Positions 1 to 5,056 are shown, counted from the stretch's first letter. The stretch is DNA of 6,906 nt from Leptolyngbyaceae cyanobacterium M65_K2018_010 (GCA_015295885.1 DVEE01000143.1:1-6906); one strand, 5' to 3'. Numbers and translations are program-made. The notes: a model not told the origin generated them from the sequence alone.

Positions 1-44
1 GGAATGGAATAACCCGTTGCGAATGCCATGGTGAGATCAACCAT
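1..44 (-). CDS. Uma2 family protein, N-terminal fragment cut by the left edge
   Basis: On the minus strand an ATG at 44-42, preceded directly by an in-frame TTG at 47-45, opens a frame reading MVDLTMAFATGYSIP before the window ends. This is identical to the N-terminus of the complete Uma2 copy at 240-1181, and the DNA of positions 1-55 is identical to 1138-1192. It is therefore the start of another tandem Uma2 copy whose body lies left of the window. Its 5' flank carries a 99-bp insertion absent from the other copies. Whether the gene is intact cannot be judged from here. Confidence 0.75.
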   Translation of the reverse strand, partial: MVDLTMAFATGYSI

Positions 45-55
45 CAAGGGCCCTA
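1..55. repeat. 55-bp perfect direct repeat, copy 1 (5' end of Uma2 gene)
   Basis: This stretch matches 1138-1192 base for base. It covers the first 15 codons of a Uma2 gene plus 11 bases of its leader. After the 99-bp insertion, similarity resumes at 155-200 against 1189-1234, with 42 of 46 bases equal. The duplicated block therefore includes the upstream region, which suggests recent duplication or gene conversion. Confidence 0.9.
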
Positions 56-154
56 GGAGACTTCCAGGAAAGAAGATCCCAACATTATGCAGCGACTGTA
101 GCTGCGGTAGGGTGGGCACTGCCCACCACTAGGGAGATTGTTTTCCAGAAATCG
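56..154. mobile_element. 99-bp insertion flanked by CCTA direct repeats
   Basis: Copy 2 of the repeated Uma2 leader (1189-1195) reads straight through CCCTATACC. Copy 1 is interrupted here by 99 bp, with CCTA on both sides (52-55 and 155-158). The third, diverged leader (around 2525-2550) also lacks the insert, so gain in copy 1 is simpler than two losses. The insert has no ORF of note. It contains the palindrome at 111-127 and two similar motifs near its ends, TTCCAGGAAA at 62-71 and TTCCAGAAA at 143-151. There are no good terminal inverted repeats. It may be a small non-autonomous element; the mechanism is unknown. Confidence 0.55.
111..127. repeat. Perfect palindrome GGTGGGCA-C-TGCCCACC
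   Basis: Two perfect 8-base arms surround a single central base. From memory, palindromes of the GTGGGCA/TGCCCAC type are frequent in cyanobacterial intergenic DNA. This one sits inside the 99-bp insertion, so it probably arrived with it. No T-run follows, so it does not look like an intrinsic terminator on either strand. Confidence 0.75.
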
Positions 155-239
155 CCTATACCTATGCTACAGGCTTCTCCAGAGGGTGGTGAGTGTCGGG
201 GTGGTGGGGTGGTGAAGCGTATTTCAGTGACATTCCACC

Positions 240-1181
240 CTACGGTAGATCGAGCTGCTCCATCACCTGCTGAAGCTGCTCATCGGTGAGCCCTAACAGG
301 GTGACTATCTCATCTAGCGCCATCCCTGTGGCCAGCAACCTTTGGGCTGCCTGCAATACCTGCGCTTGGGACTGTTCCTTAGCCAGTTGCGCTTGTTCCT
401 TAGCGATGCGTTCTCGCTCCGTATCCAGCAGCAGCCATTGGCCCTCCTGGTCACACCACCGCAGCCACGGTTGGGTAATCCCTTCAAACTCTCCCTGCCA
501 TAGCCCTAAGCCAACCCCTAACCCCGGCAGCCAGATTTTTAGGTTCCCTTCCCGCAAAATAGGCTGCTCCTGGTAGCTATCTCCGACCAGTTGAAAAAAC
601 CTCAAAGCTCCAGAGTAGCGGTTGTAAACCACATAGTAGGGAACCCGCAGATAGCGCTCATAGACAGTAAATTTTTCAGGCGGCAACTCCGCCTGTTCCC
701 CCCCGGTGACCTCGGACGCGGCAGGGAAATTCGCCGGTGTTGCAGGACTGTCGTCCCCTGCCAAAAAGCGACCCAGATCTCCCGCTTCCGTGCCCGGTGA
801 CAGGAACTCTACCACCACCTCCGGAGAACGCCCCTCCTGCCAGACCACATAGCTGCGCCGCAGCTCTTCTCCACCGTAAAGCCGGGGTACGCCCACCGCT
901 AAAAACCAGTCGGGGCGCTTGTGCCACAGGGGATGCTGCACATCGTAGTAAACGTTTAAGTCGCTGGCGGCAAACCAGTCCTCGCGACGATAGTTAGCCA
1001 GGGTCAAGGTGCGGCTCAGCAATTGAGGCTGCAAATCGTGATACTCATCCGGCAATCCCGGCTCCTCCGGAAACTCACTCGGCAAATCATACATGGTCGG
1101 CAGCGTTTCTCGGGGCGACCGGGGCGGGTCGCTCTGTGGAATGGAATAACCCGTTGCGAATGCCATGGTGAGATCAACCAT
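240..1181 (-). CDS. Uma2 family (DUF820) PD-(D/E)XK nuclease-like protein, 313 aa
   Basis: Uma2 proteins have a restriction-endonuclease-like fold and are very numerous in cyanobacteria; their cellular role is largely unknown. Counting from the ATG at 1181, the N-terminus carries the cyanobacterial signature LPTMYDLPSEFPEEPGLPDE (about 27-46). The core has RPDWFL (D91), VVVEFLSPGTE (E125) and K170 before VYERYLRVPYYVVYNRY, which are plausible D/E/K active-site residues. Relative to the 257-aa neighbour it has about 30 extra residues (140-170) rich in A, P, G and E. The C-terminus (about 250-313) is charged and helical, ending in a module with LLATGMALDEIVTLLGLTDE. An in-frame TTG (1184-1182) precedes the ATG and is also present in both related copies, so the start may be one codon earlier; a start at M6 (MAFATG) is also possible. 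There is no strong ribosome binding site. No signal peptide, so probably cytosolic. DNA cleavage is unproven. Confidence 0.85.
   Translation of the reverse strand: MVDLTMAFATGYSIPQSDPPRSPRETLPTMYDLPSEFPEEPGLPDEYHDLQPQLLSRTLTLANYRREDWFAASDLNVYYDVQHPLWHKRPDWFLAVGVPRLYGGEELRRSYVVWQEGRSPEVVVEFLSPGTEAGDLGRFLAGDDSPATPANFPAASEVTGGEQAELPPEKFTVYERYLRVPYYVVYNRYSGALRFFQLVGDSYQEQPILREGNLKIWLPGLGVGLGLWQGEFEGITQPWLRWCDQEGQWLLLDTERERIAKEQAQLAKEQSQAQVLQAAQRLLATGMALDEIVTLLGLTDEQLQQVMEQLDLP
373..404. repeat. 21-bp-period repeat adding a heptad to the Uma2 C-terminal helix
   Basis: TGTTCCTTAGC occurs at 373-383 and 394-404, exactly 21 bp apart, in the coding sequence of the 313-aa Uma2 protein. On the protein side this gives a doubled AKEQ (AKEQAQLAKEQSQAQ). 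The broken paralogue at 2170-2521 has one AKEQ only (AKEQVQAQ). The extra heptad is thus an in-frame length change in a helical, probably coiled-coil, segment. Confidence 0.7.
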
Positions 1182-1192
1182 CAAGGGCCCTA
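1138..1192. repeat. 55-bp perfect direct repeat, copy 2 (5' end of intact Uma2 gene)
   Basis: Identical to 1-55. Downstream, 1189-1234 continues the similarity with 155-200 and weakens beyond that. This copy is uninterrupted and so gives the reference state for the insertion in copy 1. A diverged third copy lies around 2475-2550. Confidence 0.9.
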
Positions 1193-1274
1193 TACCTATG
1201 CTACAGGCTTATACAGAGGGTGGTGAGTGTCGGGATGGTGGGTGTAGGGTGAAGGATGGGCCGGGGTAGATGTC

Positions 1275-1327
1275 CCCTCCTGGGAGGGGTAGGGGTGGAT
1301 CTTCCCTCCTGGGAGGGGCAGGGGTGG
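1275..1327. repeat. Two tandem 24-bp G-rich repeats with CCCTCC/GGAGGG dyads, period 29
   Basis: The 24-bp units at 1275-1298 and 1304-1327 differ at one base (T/C). Each begins with a dyad, CCCTCC-TG-GGAGGG (one base longer on each side in the first unit), and continues into AGGGGTGG. The pair lies just after the 3' end of the 257-aa Uma2 gene and about 90 bp upstream of the next Uma2 start. Repeats of this look are widespread in cyanobacterial intergenic DNA, from memory. A spacer or transcript-end role is possible, but no T-tract is present. Confidence 0.75.
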
Positions 1328-1329
1328 GG
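1311..1329 (+). other. G-quadruplex-type motif
   Basis: The plus strand reads GGGAGGGGCAGGGGTGGGG: four runs of at least three G separated by loops of 1-2 bases, which fits the standard G3+N1-7 rule. It is formed by the second tandem unit. The first unit has only three full G-runs plus GG. On the minus strand, which is the coding strand of the neighbouring genes, it is C-rich. Folding in the cell is not shown by sequence alone. Confidence 0.6.
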
Positions 1330-1344
1330 CTCCAAAGCAGAGTG

Positions 1345-2118
1345 CTACACCTCATCCGGATCGAGACCCAACTCCCGCAGACGCTCCGCCAGGCGATCCG
1401 CTCGCTGGCGCTGCTGATCAGCCCGTTCTGCGGCGGTCGGCACCCAGATTCCCTGGACATCGTACCAGCGGAGCCACTGGCCAACGGTGTCCTGGTATTC
1501 CCCCGGCCAAACGCCCAAACCCAGGGCCAACTCCTCAAACCAGAACCGTTGATCAGACAGAACCATTTCTTGATAACGGGTGCCCACTAACTGAAACAGG
1601 CGAAACTGGTTCTCATAGCGGTCATACACAGCATAGTAAGGAATTCTCAAAATCTGCTCATACACCTGCCACTTTGTAGGCGGCTGGTTAACCTCCCGCA
1701 GGGTTTGTCCCAGATCTTCTGCTTCGGTACCAGGGGATAGGAGCTCGACTACTAGAAACGGAGTTACGGCCTCCTGCCAAATCACATAGCTCCAGCGCAA
1801 TTCCTCCTGCCGCCGGGCCCTAGCCACCCCCAGCACCAGAAACCAATCGGGCCGCTTGTACCAGCTAGGATGGTGGGTGTCGAAGTAGAGGTTGAGATCC
1901 GTGCCTATAAACACTTCGTCGGAGGAATAACCCGGTGGACAAAAGGTCTCCTTTAGCAACTGGGGCTGAATGTCATGGAACTCATCGGGCAAGCCTGGCG
2001 CCTCCGGGTCTTCACTGGGAAGATCGTACATCGTCGGCAAAGATTCTTGAGCAGGGCGGGGCGGCTCAGTTTGGTACATCATCGGGTAACCCACGCTCGA
2101 CTGAGAAGGCCATAGCAT
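1345..2118 (-). CDS. Uma2 family (DUF820) PD-(D/E)XK nuclease-like protein, 257 aa
   Basis: This is a diverged paralogue of the 313-aa protein, collinear with it through the core. It has LPTMYDLPSEDPEAPGLPDE (about 27-46), RPDWFLVLG (D91), LVVELLSPGTE (E125), and K149 before VYEQILRIPYYAVYDRY. D91 and E125 fall at the same positions in both proteins. Its C-terminus is different: a short run rich in R, Q, A and E (about 231-248), probably coiled coil, ending LRELGLDPDEV, a common tail among cyanobacterial Uma2 proteins. Starting at ATG 2118, AGG lies almost against the start codon, too close for a good ribosome binding site. Starts at M13 or M14 are alternatives, but the family signature lies downstream of all of them. 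The 5' flank does not resemble that of the other copies. Substrate and role are unknown. Confidence 0.85.
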   Translation of the reverse strand: MLWPSQSSVGYPMMYQTEPPRPAQESLPTMYDLPSEDPEAPGLPDEFHDIQPQLLKETFCPPGYSSDEVFIGTDLNLYFDTHHPSWYKRPDWFLVLGVARARRQEELRWSYVIWQEAVTPFLVVELLSPGTEAEDLGQTLREVNQPPTKWQVYEQILRIPYYAVYDRYENQFRLFQLVGTRYQEMVLSDQRFWFEELALGLGVWPGEYQDTVGQWLRWYDVQGIWVPTAAERADQQRQRADRLAERLRELGLDPDEV

Positions 2119-2124
2119 CCTACT

Positions 2125-2138
2125 AGGGTAGCGACCCT
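2125..2138. repeat. Short hairpin AGGGT-agcg-ACCCT
   Basis: A five-base perfect stem with a four-base loop lies in the 51-bp gap between the broken Uma2 copy (ending at 2170) and the 257-aa gene (starting at 2118). It is short and has no T-tract, so a terminator or 5'-leader role is only a possibility. Confidence 0.25.
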
Positions 2139-2169
2139 GGTGACAAAACTCAGCCCCCTTCCTGGTATC

Positions 2170-2521
2170 TTAGGCCGAATGCTCCATTATTTGCTTAAGC
2201 TGCTCATCGGTTAGCCCCAGCAGAGTCACCATCTCGTCCATGGCAATCCCCTTAGCCAGCATAGTGCGGGCCGCCTGCACCAACTGAGCCTGTACCTGTT
2301 CTTTGGCCAGGCGTTCTCGCTCCGTATCCAACAACAGCCATTGGCCATTCGTGATATTCGTCTCGCGACGCGCTGACGCGAACGTCCGGCAATCCCGGCT
2401 CCTCCGGAAACTCGCTGGGCAAATCATACATGGTCGGCAGCGTTTCCCGATGCGACCTCGGTGGGTCGCTCTGCGGAATCGAATACCCCGTTGCGAATGC
2501 CATGGCGAGAGAATCCACCAT
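2170..2521 (-). pseudogene. Uma2 family pseudogene with internal deletion and 21-bp insertion
   Basis: The 5' part (from ATG 2521, with in-frame TTG at 2524-2522) encodes an N-terminus nearly identical to the 313-aa copy through PSEFPEEPGLPD. The 3' part encodes QWLLLDTERERLAKEQ and ends in a similar LLGLTDEQLKQIMEHSA tail. Everything between is missing: about 590 bp, matching roughly 444-1034 of the intact gene, with the junction near 2347. That removes all three putative active-site residues. The two parts are also in different frames, so no fused protein is made; reading on from the N-terminus gives an unrelated tail that stops at 2252. A 21-bp insert with a GTC duplication lies at 2360-2386. 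The leader is homologous to those of the other copies, which marks this as a third duplicate that decayed. Confidence 0.85.
2360..2386. mobile_element. 21-bp insert with GTC direct repeats inside the Uma2 pseudogene
   Basis: Where the intact gene reads from GLPD straight into EYH, the broken copy has eight extra codons (VRVSASRD), an in-frame gain of 24 bp. It resolves into a 21-bp segment (2363-2383) flanked by GTC at 2360-2362 and 2384-2386, as expected from insertion with a 3-bp target duplication. The insert is very rich in CG, with an imperfect dyad (TCGCG and CGCG near its ends). Size and behaviour recall the small dispersed repeats of 21-27 nt described in Nostoc genomes. The family is not identified. 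CTCGCGACG also occurs at 981-989 in the intact gene, so a captured local fragment is an alternative. Confidence 0.5.
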
Positions 2522-2575
2522 CAAGTGCTCTACACCTACGTTGTAAGCTAACCTCCCACGGTCTAACCGATCAAT

Positions 2576-2790
2576 TTAATCTCCGCTGCAGCTTGACACC
2601 AGCGTTTGAATCCAAGCCCAATCTTCGTTGCTGACCGGCGGTACCGGCTGGCGATCATAGGCGATCGCCAGATCCAGAGCGGCTTCCTGGTAGACCTAAT
2701 CTAAAATCCGGTGGAGATCCACCACCGGTTCCACATCCCCCGGACTCAGAAGTAGGTGTACACCGTCAGTTCAGCCACCCTCTGGTGGCC
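2576..2790 (-). pseudogene. Remnant of a DUF4058-like gene, C-terminal end only
   Basis: Reading the minus strand back from the TAA at 2578-2576 gives a protein-like stretch containing AALDLAIAYDRQPVPP, then a W-rich end EDWAWIQTLVSSCSGD. Upstream in the same frame, after a TAG at 2698-2696, comes LLSPGDVEPVVDLHRILD. The order of a PGD/VxLDLxxxL segment, a Y-x-x-AALDLAIxY segment and PVPP-x(4)-DxAW resembles the C-terminus of DUF4058 proteins, which are common in cyanobacteria and of unknown function. The frame is broken by the TAG and then by a TGA at 2773-2771; the upstream part may continue in another frame (RVAELTVYTYF). No start codon or N-terminal body remains. A HIP1 octamer lies inside. 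The family call is from memory of its pattern. Confidence 0.5.
2661..2668. repeat. HIP1 octamer GCGATCGC (first of four)
   Basis: HIP1 is the over-represented palindrome of many cyanobacterial genomes. Perfect copies lie here, at 5278-5285 and 5724-5731 within ycf46, and at 6784-6791 in the partial gene at the right edge. None falls in the Uma2 genes or in the glycosyltransferase and permease genes. The count is small, so this uneven spread is only a hint that those genes may have a different history. Confidence 0.9.
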
Positions 2791-2796
2791 ATCCGC

Positions 2797-3624
2797 CTAG
2801 ATCACATCCGCAAAGGTGCGTTCCATTTTGCGAAAGTACCCAATACCTGTGACCAGCACCAGCCCCACAATCCCCAACGACAGCCAAAACCCCGGCCAGT
2901 AAATGATCGAGTCTTGGCCCAAAATGGCCCAGCGAAAGCCATCGATGACCCCCACCATGGGGTTAAGGGAATAGAGCAAACGCCATTGCTGGGGCACCAC
3001 ACTGCTACTGAACCCCACCGGCGAAATATAAAGACCAAACTGCACCAGAAAGGGAACCACATAACGAAAATCGCGGTATTCCACATTCAAGGCCGCCAGC
3101 CACAGCCCGGCCCCCATGGCCGCCGCAAAGGCAATGGCAATAAATATCGGCAGGGTAACAATGCGCCAACTGGGAACAAAGTTAAACCAAACCATCAACC
3201 CTAGCAGGATAATGCCCGAAATCAAAAAGTCGACAAAACTGACAATCACTGCACTGGTGGGGATTACCAGGCGAGGAAAGTACACCTTCGACAGCATATT
3301 GGCATTGGTAATGAGGCTATTGCTGCATTCCGACAACGCACTAGAGAAAAACTGCCAAGGCAACAGGGCCGAAAATACCAGAATCGGGTAAGGGGCATTG
3401 CCCTCGGTGGGTAGGCCAGCCAGCTTGCCAAACACCACCGTAAACACGACCATCGTTAAAAAAGGCCGAATCAGCGCCCAGGAAAAACCGATAAACGTTT
3501 GTTTATAGCGGACGGCAATATCTCGCCAGGCCAGGGTATAAAATAGCTCGCGGTAGTTCCACAGATCCTGCCAGTACTGTTTTTCGGTCTTTCCAGCTTC
3601 GATGGTGAGCGTTCTTGTTTTCAT
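2797..3624 (-). CDS. ABC-2 type polysaccharide export permease (Wzm-like), 275 aa
   Basis: This is the membrane half of an ABC exporter that moves undecaprenyl-linked O-antigen or capsule-type polymer from the cytoplasmic to the outer face of the inner membrane. The N-terminus has the amphipathic family signature YWQDLWNYRELFYTLAWRDI (17-36) followed by VRYKQTFIG. Six hydrophobic segments follow, at about 46-66, 80-100, 123-147, 156-179, 188-208 and 246-264. The characteristic SLNPMVGVIDGFRWAILG lies at 219-236 and the usual ending RTFADVI at 269-275. Length and both ends match the family, so it appears intact. The start codon overlaps the stop of a possible short upstream ORF (ATGA), and no Shine-Dalgarno sequence precedes it. 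The normal partner, the ATPase Wzt, is not next to it; to its left lie only gene remnants. The exported polymer cannot be deduced. Confidence 0.9.
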   Translation of the reverse strand: MKTRTLTIEAGKTEKQYWQDLWNYRELFYTLAWRDIAVRYKQTFIGFSWALIRPFLTMVVFTVVFGKLAGLPTEGNAPYPILVFSALLPWQFFSSALSECSNSLITNANMLSKVYFPRLVIPTSAVIVSFVDFLISGIILLGLMVWFNFVPSWRIVTLPIFIAIAFAAAMGAGLWLAALNVEYRDFRYVVPFLVQFGLYISPVGFSSSVVPQQWRLLYSLNPMVGVIDGFRWAILGQDSIIYWPGFWLSLGIVGLVLVTGIGYFRKMERTFADVI

Positions 3625-3776
3625 CGCGTAAAGAGGGGCCAGTGGGTTAGAACGTTTTCTTGAAAAGGGCGTCCGAGCTGATCCAGGGTTCCCAAATCGA
3701 GGGGATCAGGGGCCATCGGTTCCCCAGGGACTGGGTCACCCCTAAGTTTAGGCCGATGATCCTTAGGTCTGTTCAC
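3621..3776 (-). CDS. Possible 51-aa ORF linking the glycosyltransferase and permease genes
   Basis: An open frame runs from GTG at 3776-3774 to TGA at 3623-3621. It overlaps the end of the glycosyltransferase gene by 14 bases and shares ATGA with the start of the permease gene, as in translationally coupled operons. An internal ATG at 3716-3714, with GGGGA about five bases upstream, would give a 31-residue product. The protein has a proline- and charge-rich first half, then LDLGTLDQLGRPFQENVLTHW, which could form a helix. There is no membrane segment, signal peptide or family I recognise. Without it the gap between the two genes would be 138 bp. It may be a real small protein, a coupling leader, or chance. 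Confidence 0.35.
   Translation of the reverse strand: MNRPKDHRPKLRGDPVPGEPMAPDPLDLGTLDQLGRPFQENVLTHWPLFTR
3741..3752. repeat. Short palindrome CCTAA-gt-TTAGG
   Basis: A 12-base perfect dyad lies just downstream of the glycosyltransferase stop codon, inside the possible 51-aa ORF, with CCTTAGG 9 bases further on (3761-3767). The stem is too short and AT-poor in its flanks to call a terminator. It could be a weak attenuator or processing site, or chance. Confidence 0.2.
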
Positions 3777-4572
3777 CCAGACCATGGAACATCCGGTGGA
3801 TGCGCCGTTGCAGCCGGGTTGTAACCACCTGCCTGGCGGACAAATAGATAAACGGCGGAATTGTTCTAGCGTAGCGCGTCCACAGCCGCCCTGGCTCTTG
3901 CACTAGCCGATACAGCCACTCTAACCCCGATTGCTGAACCCATCGGGGAGCATGCTTTTTAAGGCCCGCATAGATAGGGAATACGCCCCCTAGGCCCACC
4001 ATGGTGGCGTTAATTTTATGTCTATGCTGATGCATCCAGGTTTCCTGTTTGGGACAACCCAGGGCAACAAATACAACCCCGGCTCCACTATCGTTAATGG
4101 CTTGCACGACTTGATGGTCTTCCTCCGGTGTGGGAGGGCGAAAGGGCAGCGGTGCCATGCCAGCAATGACTAAATCAGGAAACTCCTGCCGCAGACGCTG
4201 GCGCATGCTAGCCAGGGTAGGGGCATCGGTGCCGAGAAAATAAACCCCCAGGCCCGTGCGGCTGGCCCGTTGGCACACCTCCCGCAGGATGTAGATACCG
4301 GCGACGCGATCGTGCCGGCGTTTGCGAAGCAAGTTGAGGGTCCATACCAGTGGCATGCCATCGGGGGTGAGCATGTCAGCCTGGCTGAGTACCTGGGCGA
4401 AGTCTGGGTTCCAGCGAGCCTCCATCAGCATGTGTACATTGGCCACACAAATGATCCGGCTCAGGTGCCTCTGGCCCCACTCCATAATTTGATCAATTTG
4501 TTCGGCAAAGGAATTGACGGCCACAGAAAAGCCCAAAATGGGCTCACTCACAAGACTATTTGGGCTTGACAT
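3763..4572 (-). CDS. WecG/TagA/CpsF family glycosyltransferase (GT26), 269 aa
   Basis: GT26 enzymes move a sugar, classically N-acetylmannosamine or its uronic acid, from a UDP donor to undecaprenyl-diphosphate-linked GlcNAc in the making of surface polymers. They act at the cytoplasmic face of the membrane. Family features in order: ILGFSVAV (12-19), CVANVHMLMEA (42-52), the key TPDGMPLVW (69-77) with D71 corresponding to the proposed catalytic aspartate of TagA, RVAGIYIL (89-96), YFLGTDAPTL (111-120), VVFVALGCPKQETWMHQH (166-183), GLGGVFPIYAG (193-203) and the C-terminal APRWVQQSGLEWLYRLVQEP (208-227). The C-terminal basic tail (about 231-262) may touch the membrane, as in TagA. Length is typical with a short N-terminal extension. 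AGGA lies close before the ATG. It is the first gene of a minus-strand operon with the permease. The actual sugar is not predictable. Confidence 0.9.
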   Translation of the reverse strand: MSSPNSLVSEPILGFSVAVNSFAEQIDQIMEWGQRHLSRIICVANVHMLMEARWNPDFAQVLSQADMLTPDGMPLVWTLNLLRKRRHDRVAGIYILREVCQRASRTGLGVYFLGTDAPTLASMRQRLRQEFPDLVIAGMAPLPFRPPTPEEDHQVVQAINDSGAGVVFVALGCPKQETWMHQHRHKINATMVGLGGVFPIYAGLKKHAPRWVQQSGLEWLYRLVQEPGRLWTRYARTIPPFIYLSARQVVTTRLQRRIHRMFHGLGEQT

Positions 4573-4829
4573 GATCCTAGGGCTAAGGGGATGGATGGTG
4601 GTAGACGCCCCGGTAGGATGTGTCAGAACTGGGCAGGAAAACCGTCACCCTGGTCGGGGAGTGCGCCCCTGGCCGCTCCCTACAGCAAATCCGTGCCTCG
4701 GCCTGGATAACCGGCAGGCGCACCTATCCTGCCCACTGGCCGATCGTCCAATGGCGGTTTCGGCACAGCGCAAAGAGACTGAGATCCAACTCGACCGTCG
4801 AAGCCCCTCTGCCAATGAAATCATCTAGG

Positions 4830-4858
4830 TTGTTATTTTTCCTTTACAAGCCTAAAGT
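4830..4858 (+). promoter_or_regulatory. Candidate sigma-70-type promoter towards ycf46
   Basis: TTGTTA (4830-4835) and TAAAGT (4853-4858) are separated by 17 bases. Each matches four of six positions of the -35 and -10 consensus, in the most AT-rich part of the intergenic region. Transcription would start near 4865 and leave a leader of almost 300 bases before ycf46. Another promoter closer to the gene cannot be excluded. Confidence 0.3.
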
Positions 4859-5028
4859 GCTCTTTCCGGATAACTCCCAAGGTCTGCCCGCCTTTTCCCC
4901 AGGGTTTAGGCTTCGATGAAAGTTCTTAAAAAGTTTTGAAAGTTTCCGGATGCGCCAAAGGACGAAAACCGGAACTGGGCCAGCCGGGTCTGGGCCACTG
5001 GGCCCCTACGCCCTACAGGGAATAGCGG

Positions 5029-5045
5029 GAGTCGTAACGCGACTC
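5029..5045. repeat. Hairpin GAGTCG-taacg-CGACTC
   Basis: A perfect six-base stem with a five-base loop lies 115 bp upstream of ycf46, preceded by a weaker stem at 4992-5005 (GGGCC-actg-GGCCC). It would be part of the ycf46 leader if transcription starts at the candidate promoter. No T-run follows. Confidence 0.4.
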
Positions 5046-5056
5046 ACAGGTCTTCC

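Noticed and set aside
286..1226. Several open frames opposite or out of frame with the 313-aa Uma2 gene
   Set aside because: They are shadows of a confidently identified coding sequence; none shows a family pattern or a ribosome binding site.
1275..1327. Tandem repeats considered as a minimal CRISPR array
   Set aside because: There are only two units, the gap between them is 5 bp rather than a spacer of 30 bp or more, and no cas gene is in the window.
2252..2521. The 5' frame of the broken Uma2 copy as a real gene of about 89 residues
   Set aside because: After the deletion junction it reads the former third domain in the wrong frame, giving an unrelated G/A/R-rich tail; decay explains it better.
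4583..4723. Possible 46-aa minus-strand ORF starting with GTG and ending 10 bases before the glycosyltransferase start
   Set aside because: AGGA lies close before the GTG, but the product is unfamiliar and basic, and in GC-rich DNA a frame of this length is common by chance.
4514..4919. Open frames on the plus strand of about 100 codons across the glycosyltransferase start and the intergenic region
   Set aside because: Their translations are rich in R, S, P and H with no protein-like pattern, they partly overlap a sure gene on the other strand, and no ribosome binding site supports them.
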